A stretch of 64,000 bases of DNA, from assembly GCF_900103585.1 (NCBI RefSeq), contig NZ_FNHV01000006.1:124001-188000 (forward strand). The letters are read 5' to 3'. The translations under genes and the position numbers were made by a program. Source of the DNA: Streptomyces sp. cf386 (GTDB lineage: Bacteria > Actinomycetota > Actinomycetes > Streptomycetales > Streptomycetaceae). Each line of letters opens with the position of its first letter. Position 1 is the stretch's first letter. Below, in pieces: positions 24,603-32,724 of this stretch. The notes under the pieces are model-generated. The model had not been told where the DNA came from. It saw only the letters and a program-made list of their open reading frames with translations, and did no database searches.

Positions 24603-24735
24603 CGTTCCCCCAGGGGCAGGCCGGCCGAGGAGATCACCTCACCGACAACACATCCTAGGGAACGGGCAGTTGGTGAGGCCAGTCCATCGGTGAACCACCG
24701 GACCGTTCCACGGAGGGCTCCACGGACCGATCACA

Positions 24736-25497
24736 ATGAGGGACATGACGACCCAGGACATACGAACCCGATGGTTCCGGGGCGTGCGCGCGCCCGGGGC
24801 GAAGATCCGGCTGGTGTGCTTCCCGCACGCGGGCGGAGCGGCGGTCTCCTTCCGTGACTGGGCGACGCTGACGCCACCGGAGATCGAGGTCATGTCCGCG
24901 CAGTACCCGGGCCGCCAGGACCGCCTGCGCGATCCGTACCCGACCACGATGGAGGAGCTGGCGGACGCGATCACGACGGCCCTGCTGCACGAGACGGCGG
25001 ACGACCTGCCGTTGGCGCTCTTCGGGCACAGCATGGGTTCGTCGGTGGCGTACGAGGTGGCTCGTCGCCTGCAGGACGCCCCCGGCCGCACCCTCACCCA
25101 CCTGATCGTGTCGGGCCGGCCCAGGCCCCGCCTCCCGCAGGAGCTGGCACCCGCCCCGGCCCCGACCGACACCGAGATCCTGGACCACGTCCGCCTGCTG
25201 GACCCCGAGGGCGCGGCCGTCTACGACCACCCCGAGCTGCGGCCCGTGATCATGCCGGCGCTGCGCGCGGACTTCGGGCTCCTGGCGGCGTACCGCCCGG
25301 CTCACCTGCACCGGCTGGGCATTCCCGTCACGGCCTGCGGAGGCGACCGCGACCCCGTGTGCCCTGTCGAGAGTCTCTCCTCGTGGTCGGACATCACGAC
25401 GGAGGGCCTGGACGTCCGCGCCTTCCAGGGGAACCACTTCTATCTCAACCCGCGCAAGGAGGAGTTGCTCGCGTTCCTCACGTCACGGCTGCTGTGA
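24736..25497 (+). CDS. Stand-alone type II thioesterase
   Basis: The 253-residue alpha/beta hydrolase is of the RifR/GrsT/TesA type. It has LVCFPHAGGAAVSFRDW, nucleophile Ser99 in FGHSMGSSVAYE, Asp in GGDRDPVCP and His in GNHFYLNP. Such enzymes remove wrong or stalled acyl groups from PKS/NRPS carrier proteins. No modular synthase lies in the window; the only related gene is the solitary ketosynthase directly downstream, so it may serve a synthase elsewhere. ATG 24736 and ATG 24745 are both possible starts. Confidence 0.9.
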   Translation: MRDMTTQDIRTRWFRGVRAPGAKIRLVCFPHAGGAAVSFRDWATLTPPEIEVMSAQYPGRQDRLRDPYPTTMEELADAITTALLHETADDLPLALFGHSMGSSVAYEVARRLQDAPGRTLTHLIVSGRPRPRLPQELAPAPAPTDTEILDHVRLLDPEGAAVYDHPELRPVIMPALRADFGLLAAYRPAHLHRLGIPVTACGGDRDPVCPVESLSSWSDITTEGLDVRAFQGNHFYLNPRKEELLAFLTSRLL

Positions 25498-25534
25498 CGG
25501 GTGCGCCTGGGCACGTCGAACGGACGTGCAAGTG

Positions 25535-25588
25535 ATGAGAAAACTGGGCATGTTTCCCTTTCAACCACCAGAGGGGACATGCAGATGA
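25535..25588 (+). CDS. Possible 17-residue leader peptide overlapping the ketosynthase start
   Basis: An ATG at 25535 opens 17 codons (MRKLGMFPFQPPEGTCR) and ends with TGA overlapping the ketosynthase ATG (25585) as ATGA. The codons are unusually A/T-rich for this genome (AGA, AAA, TTT, TTT). It has only a weak ribosome binding site, so it may be chance. If translated, it would couple to or attenuate translation of the downstream gene. Confidence 0.3.
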   Translation: MRKLGMFPFQPPEGTCR

Positions 25589-26871
25589 GCGAGTCCGCCG
25601 AGTCCACGCCCCGCAAGGTCGTCGTCACCGGACTCGGGGCGCTCACACCACTCGGGGTGGGGTGCCGGGAGTTGTGGCAGGGGCTGCTCGACGGGCGGCA
25701 CGGGATACGGGAGTTGGCGGGCGAGGAGTTCGAGGGGCTGCCGGTGCGGATCGCGGGGGTCGTACCCGTGGATCCCGCTCGGCTGCTGCCCCGGCCATGG
25801 GCGCGACGGATGAACCGGGCGGCGCAGTTAGGGGTGCTGGCCGCCCGGGAGGCGTGGGCCGACGCCGGGTTCGCCGAGGGCGGTACGCGAGAGAGCGGGG
25901 TCGATCCGGCGCGGGTGGGGGTGAGCCTGGGGGCCATCCTCGGGGACGCGTCCGTGCTGGTGGGCGGGGACCGGAGGTTGCGGGAGAAGGGGCCGCGTGC
26001 GGTCTCGCCGCTCACCACTCCCATGACCGTGCCCTCCCAGGCCGCCTCCCAGGTCTCGCTGGATCTGCACATCACCGGGGAGGCCCGGACCGTGACGAGT
26101 GCGTGCGCGTCGGGGACCGAGGCCATAGGGCAGGCGATCGACCGCATACGGTACGGGCGCGTCGACATCGCGCTGGCGGGCGGCGCCGAAGCGGTCGTCA
26201 CGCCGGCGATCATGGCGTCCTTCGCCGCGATGCGGGCGCTGGCCGACAGCGATCTCGCCGACGGTTCGCCCTCCCGTCCCTTCGCCAAGGACCGGGGCGG
26301 CTTCGTCAACGGAGAGGGTGCCGGGATCCTCGTACTGGAGGCCGAGGAGCACGCCCGGGCGCGCGGGGCACGGATCTACTGCGAGGCCGCCGGGTGGGGC
26401 CTGTCCGCCGACGCCCACCACATGGCCGCCCCCGACCCGTCCGGCAACGGCATCGCCCTCGCCGTGCGCCGGGCCCTGCGGGACGCCGGGAGCGATGCCG
26501 GTGCCGTCATCCACGTGAACGCACATGCCACGGCGACGATCGAGGGCGACCTCGCGGAGGCGGGCGCGCTGCGGGCGGTGCTCGGCCGACGGTCCGTCCC
26601 GGTCACCGCGCTCAAGGGACACCTGGGGCATCTGCAGGGAGCCGCTGGCGGAGTCGAGGCGGTCGCCGCCGCACTGACGCTGCACCACGGGGTGGTGCCG
26701 CCGACCGTGGGGTGCGGGGAGGTCGATGACGCCATCGACCTGGATGTGGTGAGGGGGGCGCCCCGGGCGTTGCCCGAGGACGGGGATCTGGTGCTCAGCA
26801 ACTCGTTCGGGTTCGGGGGGCACAACGCGGTGCTGGCGTTGCGGCGGGTGCCAGGGCAACAACGGCGTTGA
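25585..26871 (+). CDS. Beta-ketoacyl-ACP synthase (FabF-like, solitary)
   Basis: Condensing enzyme of 428 residues with the full Cys-His-His triad: Cys174 in VTSACASGTEA, His314 in VNAHATAT and His346 in LKGHLGHLQG. The GTxxxD segment is altered to ATATIEGD. It would join an acyl chain to malonyl-ACP. ATG 25585 was chosen over 25579 because GAGGGG stands 8 nt upstream of it. Codon 82 is TTA (25828-25830), suggesting bldA-dependent, late expression and therefore a specialised rather than primary fatty-acid role. No ACP or ketoreductase is adjacent; the thioesterase lies ~90 nt upstream. Confidence 0.9.
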   Translation: MSESAESTPRKVVVTGLGALTPLGVGCRELWQGLLDGRHGIRELAGEEFEGLPVRIAGVVPVDPARLLPRPWARRMNRAAQLGVLAAREAWADAGFAEGGTRESGVDPARVGVSLGAILGDASVLVGGDRRLREKGPRAVSPLTTPMTVPSQAASQVSLDLHITGEARTVTSACASGTEAIGQAIDRIRYGRVDIALAGGAEAVVTPAIMASFAAMRALADSDLADGSPSRPFAKDRGGFVNGEGAGILVLEAEEHARARGARIYCEAAGWGLSADAHHMAAPDPSGNGIALAVRRALRDAGSDAGAVIHVNAHATATIEGDLAEAGALRAVLGRRSVPVTALKGHLGHLQGAAGGVEAVAAALTLHHGVVPPTVGCGEVDDAIDLDVVRGAPRALPEDGDLVLSNSFGFGGHNAVLALRRVPGQQRR

Positions 26872-26905
26872 GGGGCGGGCCGCCCCGGGCTCCGGGCGCC
26901 GCCCG

Positions 26906-27955
26906 TCACGCCGTGCGCTTGCGCGAGGTCGCCTTCTTGGCCGGGGTCTTCTTCGCGGCGCTCTTCGCTGTGCTTTTCGCTGTCGTCTTCTTCGCTCCCT
27001 GAGCCGTCTTCGAGGTCGACTTCTTGGCCGCGGACGCCGTCTTCTTCGCCGCCGTCTTCTTGGCCGCCGTCGACTTCTTGCCGGCCGCCTGCTTGGGGGC
27101 CGCCCTGGCCGACTTGCGCTGGGGCAGGCGTCTGACCTCACCCTCCGCCTTCCCCGCCGCCTCCCCGGCCGGCTCCTCGCCACGCGACTCCTTGGCCGCC
27201 CGAACGCTGTTCTCCAGGGCCGCCATCAGGTCGAGGACCTTGCCGCCCCGCGCCGGTTCGGGAGCCTCCGGCGGCGCCTCTCCGGCGGCCTTCGCTGCGA
27301 CGACCTCCTCCACGGCCTCGCGGTACTCGTCGTGCAATTCGGCGAGGTCGACCTCGCCGAGGGTGTCCATCAGGGCGTCCGCGAGGTCCAGTTCCTTGTC
27401 GTTCACCGTGACCTTCGTGTCCGGGGCGACGCCCTCGGGCTCGCGCACCTCGTCCGGCCACAGCAGACCGTGCATGGCGATGGCGTCACCGACCACCCGC
27501 AGCATGCCGAGCCGCTCACGGCCCCGGAGCGCGAACTTCGCGATCGCCACCTTCTGGCTGCGCTTCAGCGCCTCCCGCAGCAGGGTGTACGGCTTCGCCG
27601 CCGGCGCCCCGCCCACGGCGAGGTAGTACGCGCTGTCCATGTGGAGCGGGTCGATCCGGTCGGCCGGCACGAACGCCACGATCTCGATCGTCTTCGCGGT
27701 CGGGAGCGGCAGGTGGGCAAGGTCCTCGTCCGTGATCGGGATGATCGTGCCGTCCGCGTCCTCGTACCCCTTGCCGATCTCCGACTGGCCGACCTCACGG
27801 TCGTCCAGCTCGCAGACCTTGCGGTAGCGAATGCGGCCGCCGTCCTCCAGGTGGATCTGGCGGAAGGAGATCGAGTGGCTCTCGGTCGCGTTCACCACCT
27901 TGATCGGGATGCTGACCAGGCCGAACGAGATGGCGCCGTTCCATATGGATCGCAC
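26906..27955 (-). CDS. ku: Ku protein for non-homologous end joining
   Basis: Homodimeric DNA-end-binding Ku of 349 residues. The core starts with the conserved RSIWNGAISFGLVSIPIKVV. Ring and bridge parts follow, with KVCELDDREV and FVPADRIDPLHMDSAYYL. After ~residue 255 comes a long tail of repeated AAKK/TAKS units, like eukaryotic H1 tails, which in other Ku proteins helps bind and slide on DNA. The GTG at 27955 follows AAAGGG; a GTG 9 nt earlier is less well placed. It is divergent from ligD across 71 nt. Confidence 0.95.
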   Translation of the reverse strand: MRSIWNGAISFGLVSIPIKVVNATESHSISFRQIHLEDGGRIRYRKVCELDDREVGQSEIGKGYEDADGTIIPITDEDLAHLPLPTAKTIEIVAFVPADRIDPLHMDSAYYLAVGGAPAAKPYTLLREALKRSQKVAIAKFALRGRERLGMLRVVGDAIAMHGLLWPDEVREPEGVAPDTKVTVNDKELDLADALMDTLGEVDLAELHDEYREAVEEVVAAKAAGEAPPEAPEPARGGKVLDLMAALENSVRAAKESRGEEPAGEAAGKAEGEVRRLPQRKSARAAPKQAAGKKSTAAKKTAAKKTASAAKKSTSKTAQGAKKTTAKSTAKSAAKKTPAKKATSRKRTA

Positions 27956-28026
27956 GTGCAGCACCCTTTCGATCGGTTCACGCAGTTAGCCCGGACATGC
28001 ACCATAAATTCTGGAATTCTCATGGT

Positions 28027-28908
28027 ATGACGCCGATCACAGAGGTGGAGGGGCGACGGCTCGCGCTCAGCAACCTGGAGAAGGTGCTGTATCCGGCGAC
28101 CGGCTTCACCAAGGGCGAGGTGCTGCACTACTACGCCACCACCGCCGACGTCCTGCTGCCGCACCTGCGGGATCGGCCGGTGTCCTTCCTCCGCTACCCG
28201 GACGGGCCGGACGGCCAGGTGTTCTTCACCAAGAACGTCCCGCCGGGCACCCCCGAGTGGGTCACCACCGCGGAAGTGCCCCGCGTCGAGGGGCCGGCGC
28301 GCATGGTGTTCGTGCAGGACCTCGCGAGCCTGATGTGGGCCGCCAACCTCGTCACCGAGTTCCATACGCCCCAGTGGGTGATCGACGCGCCCGGCGAGGC
28401 CGACCGGCTGGTCTTCGACCTCGACCCCGGCTCACCAGCGACCGTCGTCGAGTGCTGCGAGGTGGCCCTCTGGCTGCGGGAACGGCTGGCCGCCGACGGC
28501 ATCGAGGCGTACGCCAAGACCTCCGGTTCGAAGGGGTTGCATCTCACCGCGGCGATCCGGCCCGCCCCGTCCGAGCAGGCTTCCGAGTACGCCAAGGAAC
28601 TCGCCGTGGAGGCCGAGAAGGCCATGCCCCGGCTCGCGATCCACCGGATGACGAAGAGCCTGCGGCCCGGCAAGGTGTTCGTCGACTGGAGCCAGAATGC
28701 CGCCCGTAAGACGACGGCGACGCCGTACACCCTGCGGGCGCGGGCTGAGCCGACGGTTTCCGCGCCGGTGACGTGGGAGGAGGTGGAGGACTGCCGGGCC
28801 CCCGCCGGCCTGACCTTCCTGGCGCCGGATCTGGCGCCGCGGCTACAGGACTACGGCGATTTGCTCGCCCCGCTGCTGGACGCGGGGCGGGCGGGTCCGT
28901 TGCCGTGA
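28027..28908 (+). CDS. ligD: LigD-type polymerase/primase domain protein (stand-alone)
   Basis: The 293-residue protein corresponds only to the polymerase (archaeo-eukaryotic primase) domain of multi-domain LigD. Marks include LSNLEKVLYP, RYPDGPDG, the catalytic DxD in VFDLDPG, KTSGSKGLHL and FVDWSQNA. It would add ribonucleotides or fill gaps at Ku-bound DNA ends; ligase and phosphoesterase domains are absent and must come from other genes. ATG 28027 (MTPITEVEG) is preferred over 27997. Divergent pairing with ku supports a joint NHEJ role. Confidence 0.93.
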   Translation: MTPITEVEGRRLALSNLEKVLYPATGFTKGEVLHYYATTADVLLPHLRDRPVSFLRYPDGPDGQVFFTKNVPPGTPEWVTTAEVPRVEGPARMVFVQDLASLMWAANLVTEFHTPQWVIDAPGEADRLVFDLDPGSPATVVECCEVALWLRERLAADGIEAYAKTSGSKGLHLTAAIRPAPSEQASEYAKELAVEAEKAMPRLAIHRMTKSLRPGKVFVDWSQNAARKTTATPYTLRARAEPTVSAPVTWEEVEDCRAPAGLTFLAPDLAPRLQDYGDLLAPLLDAGRAGPLP

Positions 28909-28929
28909 GTTTCCTCGCCCCCGCCGCGC

Positions 28930-29060
28930 CTACCCGTCCCTCCCCCAGAGGGGGGACCCCCAGAAGGGGCTCCGCCCCTTCGACCCCGCCAGGGGGCTCC
29001 GCCCCCCGGACCCCCGTCGGCCCCGAGAGGGCCTCGTCCTCAAACGCCGGACGGGCTGGA
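28930..29060. repeat. Streptomyces-type intergenic palindromic repeat cluster
   Basis: This stretch contains AAGGGG-CTCCG-CCCCTT and GGGGG-CTCCG-CCCCC hairpins, then CTCAAACGCCGGACGGGCTG. I recognise this combination as a common intergenic repeat of streptomycete genomes, usually found after convergent genes. Here it separates the convergent ligD and NERD genes and probably serves as a bidirectional terminator. Confidence 0.7.
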
Positions 29061-29061
29061 G

Positions 29062-29868
29062 CTAGCCGGCGTTCCAGATCCTCCGGTCCCTTGCCATCGC
29101 ATGCAGCGCCTCCACATCCGCCGGTTTCAGCACCCCGCCCAGCCGAGCCAGCCCCTCCACCTCCGTATCCCGCAGCACCCGTACCTCCCGCACCGGCCCC
29201 GGGATCGCCACGTCGGAGGGTGCGACCAGGGCGAGGACCGGGTGGACCTCGGCGGTCAGGGCATAGGAGGCCCGGTCCGCGTCGGCACGGACGCGGCGCA
29301 GGAGGGGGTGCGGTTCGCGGCGGCCGAGGGAGACCATCGGGTCGGCGATCGTCACCTTCTGCTTACGGGCGTACAGGACGTGCAGCGCGAAGAGCCCGCC
29401 GGGCCCGATCACCAGGTGGTGGATGCGGTCACCGCCGGGCAGCGGGATGGAGTGCAGCGCGTGCCACCCGGCGCCGTCGAGCCGGTCCAGGGCCTCGCCG
29501 ACCGTCTGCTCGGCGGTCAGCGCACGCCGGCGCGGATCGGGACGCCGCAGCCGGTGCGTGGGGCCGGGATCCCGGTCCAGGGCCACCAGGAGCGCCTCGC
29601 CGGGACGGTTCGGCGCGAGGTCGTCGTCCGGGTGGAGGGTCAGCCGGGCCAGTTCGGCCGGGGTGGGGACCGGCGGCGGGCCCACGGTCACCGGGCCGGT
29701 GACGAAGGGGCCGAGCACCTCCAGCACATCCTCCCTGCGGTCCTCGCTGAGCAGGTTGATCCGGGCCGCCTCACGGTCGTACCAGGCGATGTTCCGCCCG
29801 TCCCGGAGGCAGACGTAGAGCCGTTCCTGGCCCTGCCGCCAGGTCGGTATGACGCGCAGTCCGCTCAT
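29062..29868 (-). CDS. NERD (nuclease-related) domain protein
   Basis: The 268-residue protein begins with a small N-terminal module (PTWRQGQERLYVCLRDGRNIAWYD). From ~125 comes a NERD-like core: GEALDRLDGAGWHALHSI, the polar turn DRIHHLVIGPGGLFALHV and KQKVTIADP. The restriction-endonuclease-like E-x-K pattern is only partly visible, so nuclease activity is uncertain. It lies convergent to ligD, but no operon link supports a DNA-repair role. Confidence 0.7.
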   Translation of the reverse strand: MSGLRVIPTWRQGQERLYVCLRDGRNIAWYDREAARINLLSEDRREDVLEVLGPFVTGPVTVGPPPVPTPAELARLTLHPDDDLAPNRPGEALLVALDRDPGPTHRLRRPDPRRRALTAEQTVGEALDRLDGAGWHALHSIPLPGGDRIHHLVIGPGGLFALHVLYARKQKVTIADPMVSLGRREPHPLLRRVRADADRASYALTAEVHPVLALVAPSDVAIPGPVREVRVLRDTEVEGLARLGGVLKPADVEALHAMARDRRIWNAG

Positions 29869-29964
29869 GCACCATCACCCCACTGACCATGGGAACAGGC
29901 AGGGTGCTGCGCGGGCAAGAACCTGGTTACCTTTGAGAGGAGTTGGGCAGACCCCCCGGGAGGG

Positions 29965-30489
29965 GTGGTTGGGGAGGCGCCGTTGCGTACCCGCAGGAAG
30001 CAACCCGACGTACCGGCTCCGGACAGCCCGTGGAGCGAGATCGTGCCCGGCCTGTGGATGGGCGGTCACGAGTTCCGGGGGCGTGCGGGACAACTGGAGT
30101 TCGCCGTCGTACAGGACGAGTTCGATCTCGTGCAGACTCTGCTGCGGCTGCCCGGCCACGGGCCCGATCCCGGCGTCGAGCATCATGTGTGGCCCATTCC
30201 CGACGGGCCGCTGGACGGTACCCAGCTCGCGGGGGTGATACGGCTGGCCGAGGCGGCGTGCGAGGCACTGGACGAGGGCCGAAGGGTCCTCGTCCGTTGT
30301 TACCACGGGTACAACCGCTCGGGGCTGGTCGTGGCCCACGCCCTGATCCGTCGGAACCACTCCGTCGAGCGGGCGATCCGGCTGATACGCTCCCGCCGCT
30401 CTCCGTGGGCGCTGCACAACGAGCTGTTCGTCGAGTACCTCCGGGCCGGTCTGTCGACCGCCCGTCTCCTGGAGGAACTCGCCGAGTAG
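29965..30489 (+). CDS. Dual-specificity-type protein phosphatase
   Basis: The ~174-residue product has the Cys-x5-Arg phosphatase loop as RCYHGYNRSGLVVAHAL (Cys, five residues, Arg, then Ser) near residue 115. An upstream Asp candidate lies in WPIPDGPLDG. It would remove phosphate from Tyr or Ser/Thr residues, or from small phosphoesters. GTG 29965 lies very close to its GGGAGG; TTG 29983 with GGGGAGG 5 nt upstream is an alternative start. No kinase is directly adjacent, although a PASTA kinase lies ~20 kb away. Confidence 0.8.
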   Translation: MVGEAPLRTRRKQPDVPAPDSPWSEIVPGLWMGGHEFRGRAGQLEFAVVQDEFDLVQTLLRLPGHGPDPGVEHHVWPIPDGPLDGTQLAGVIRLAEAACEALDEGRRVLVRCYHGYNRSGLVVAHALIRRNHSVERAIRLIRSRRSPWALHNELFVEYLRAGLSTARLLEELAE

Positions 30490-30557
30490 CCGTGTCGCCC
30501 GTCCGCCCACCGAGTGCGCAAAAAGGACTTCCGTACGAATAGTGTGTACGGGCCGAC

Positions 30558-30587
30558 CACCAGCACCAGCACCAGCACCAGCACCAG
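30558..30587 (+). repeat. Five tandem CACCAG hexamers in the leader of the lipoprotein gene
   Basis: Five perfect copies of CACCAG stand directly before the AGGAGA ribosome binding site of the gene starting at 30595. Slippage in whole hexamers would change the leader length without affecting the frame. Confidence 0.85.
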
Positions 30588-30594
30588 GAGAACC

Positions 30595-31392
30595 GTGCCC
30601 CGCAACCGCCCCACGCGCTTCGCCGCGCGTAGTGCCCTTGTCGCACTGGTGCTGGCGGTCGCCACGGCCTGCGGTGACGCCGGGGGACTCCAGGGCGCGG
30701 GCCCGACCGAGACCGCGGTGAGCCCGGACAAGCTGTGGCCGGAGCTGACGCCGGCGTCCAGGCCGGCGTATGAGATCGGCGAGGTGAACCGGGAGGTCGT
30801 CAAGGGCGTCACCGTCCCCGGGAACGACATCCTCGACGTGGATCCGGTGGCGGTCGTCCGCAAGGAGATCGCCCAGAGCCCGGGGGACTACGACGGCGAC
30901 AACGGGACGTACAAGCAGACCGGCCGGCTGATGGCCGAGTGCGGCAAGGGAGCCGGGCGCGGCAGGTGCCCGGTGCTCCAGCCGTACTACCGGGACCTGA
31001 CCGGCGACGGGCACCCCGAGATGACGGTGGGCTTCCGGCTGATGCCCGGCAGGACGACCGCGGTGCGCGTCTATACCGTCGAGAAGCGCAGGCTCGTGCA
31101 GGTGATGGGGTGGGACGACGCCGTCAGCGGCGTCGAACTGGCCGGACGGTCGGTGATCATCCGCTCGCCGTCGGAGGTCGCCGGGTACGAGTACCGGCTC
31201 CAGTGGACGTGGGACGCCGACCAGAAGGCGATGCTGCTCACCCACGACGAGATGCTGCGCACCGGTCCGCACACGAAGACCACGAAGACACCGCACCCCT
31301 CGCCGTCGGGCCGCTCCCCGTCGCCCTCCCCCTCGTCCTCCGTGTCGCCCTCGCGGTCCGCCTCGTCCCCGTCCGCTGCGAGCACGCCATGA
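30595..31392 (+). CDS. Putative secreted lipoprotein coupled to a sensor kinase
   Basis: The 265-residue product has a basic start (RNRPTRFAAR), a hydrophobic stretch (SALVALVLAVATA) and Cys in ATACGDAG, a weak lipobox. The mature part includes a Ca-binding-like DLTGDGHPEM loop and an anti-parallel beta-type region, and ends in a Ser/Pro-rich low-complexity tail. GTG 30595 follows AGGAGA. Its stop overlaps the sensor-kinase ATG, so the two are made together. By analogy with CseA and the CseC sensor it may tune the kinase; this is inference. Confidence 0.75.
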   Translation: MPRNRPTRFAARSALVALVLAVATACGDAGGLQGAGPTETAVSPDKLWPELTPASRPAYEIGEVNREVVKGVTVPGNDILDVDPVAVVRKEIAQSPGDYDGDNGTYKQTGRLMAECGKGAGRGRCPVLQPYYRDLTGDGHPEMTVGFRLMPGRTTAVRVYTVEKRRLVQVMGWDDAVSGVELAGRSVIIRSPSEVAGYEYRLQWTWDADQKAMLLTHDEMLRTGPHTKTTKTPHPSPSGRSPSPSPSSSVSPSRSASSPSAASTP

Positions 31393-32624
31393 GGCTCGCG
31401 CTCCCCCAGTGGGCCGGCACCCTCGCCGTGAAGGCCGCCGTCTTCATCACGGTGATGTGCTGTGCGCTCGCCGCGCTGCTCGGCATCCTCGTGCACGTCT
31501 CGGTGACCAACCAGACCGTCGGCGAGGCCCGCGACCGTGCCCTGTCCCGGCTGGCGGACGCGACCGAGGCGTTCGAGGCCGGGGACACCCTCGGGCATAG
31601 CGTCGCCCTCGATCCGCCGGGGCTGCCCGAGCAGCTGCGGGCGCTGGCGGTGGCCGGGGAACGCGGCACGATGGTCGCCGAGCACGAGGGGCGGCCCACG
31701 ATGTGGGCGGCGGGGCCGGTCGACAGCGAGCGGGTGCTCGCGGTCGAGGTCGACTACTCGCAGCAGACCCGCACCATCGACGGCCTGGACCGGGCGATCC
31801 TGTGGTCCTCGGGGCTGGCGATCGGGGCGACGCTGCTGGTGGGCGCGTTCGCGGTGACGCGGGTGACGCGACGGCTGCACACCACCGCCCAGGTGGCCCG
31901 GCGGATCAGCGGGGGCGACCTGGACGCGCGGGTCGATGATCCCCGTACGCAGGATCCGAGCCGGCCGCAGGACGAGGTGGCCGCGGTCGCCGCGGCGCTG
32001 GACTCCATGGCGTCGTCGCTGCAGAGCAAGCTGCTGTCCGAGCAGCGGTTCACGGCGGACGTGGCGCATGAGCTGCGGACGCCGTTGACGGGGTTGCACG
32101 CGGCGGCCGAACTGCTGCCGCCCGGGCGGCCGACGGAGTTGGTGCGGGACCGGGTGGCCGCGTTGCGGACACTGACCGAGGACCTGCTGGAGATCTCGCG
32201 GCTGGACACCGGGCGGGAGCGGGTGGAGCTGGACACCGAGCCGCTCGCCGCGCTGGCCGAGCGGGTGGTTCGGGCGTCCGGGACCGAGGCCGAGGTCGTT
32301 GTCGTGCGGGATGTCGTGGTGGAGACGGATCGGCGGCGGTTGGAGCGGGTGCTGGGGAACTTGGTGGCGAATGCGCACAAGCACGGGCGTGGGCCCGTGG
32401 TGCTGACGGTGGACGGGCCCGTGGTGACTGTGCGGGATCACGGTGTGGGCTATCCGGGGTATCTCGTCGCGCATGGGCCTCAGCGGTTTCGTACGGAGGG
32501 CGGGGCCAAGGGGCATGGGCTGGGGCTGACCATCGCGTTGGGGCAGGCGGAGGTCCTGGGGGCGCGGCTGGCGTTCTCCAATGCGGCTGATGGCGGGGCC
32601 GTGGCCGAGCTGACGCTGCGATAG
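31389..32624 (+). CDS. Membrane sensor histidine kinase without adjacent response regulator
   Basis: A 411-residue protein: TM1 (~12-38, VKAAVFITVMCCALAALLGI), an extracellular sensor of ~110 residues, TM2 (~140-160), HAMP, an H-box FTADVAHELRTPLTG with the phospho-acceptor His, N-box LGNLVANAHKHG, and a G2 region GHGLGLTIALGQAE. It should autophosphorylate and pass phosphate to a regulator, but none is encoded next to it. Only the lipoprotein gene overlaps it (ATGA). The C-terminal ATPase domain is compact: the D box reads VRDHGVGYP. Confidence 0.9.
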   Translation: MRLALPQWAGTLAVKAAVFITVMCCALAALLGILVHVSVTNQTVGEARDRALSRLADATEAFEAGDTLGHSVALDPPGLPEQLRALAVAGERGTMVAEHEGRPTMWAAGPVDSERVLAVEVDYSQQTRTIDGLDRAILWSSGLAIGATLLVGAFAVTRVTRRLHTTAQVARRISGGDLDARVDDPRTQDPSRPQDEVAAVAAALDSMASSLQSKLLSEQRFTADVAHELRTPLTGLHAAAELLPPGRPTELVRDRVAALRTLTEDLLEISRLDTGRERVELDTEPLAALAERVVRASGTEAEVVVVRDVVVETDRRRLERVLGNLVANAHKHGRGPVVLTVDGPVVTVRDHGVGYPGYLVAHGPQRFRTEGGAKGHGLGLTIALGQAEVLGARLAFSNAADGGAVAELTLR

Positions 32625-32724
32625 CGGTCCCGTCGGTGCGGGGCGGCTGCGAGCTCGGGTCCGCGCCGCGCTGGTGCTGAGCGCCATAAGGCACATAAGA
32701 CGCACTATTGGGTAGGTTCCGGAC

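Noticed and set aside
24736..26871. Thioesterase plus ketosynthase as part of a polyketide gene cluster
   Set aside because: No ACP, acyltransferase or modular synthase lies in the flanking DNA, so a biosynthetic cluster cannot be supported.
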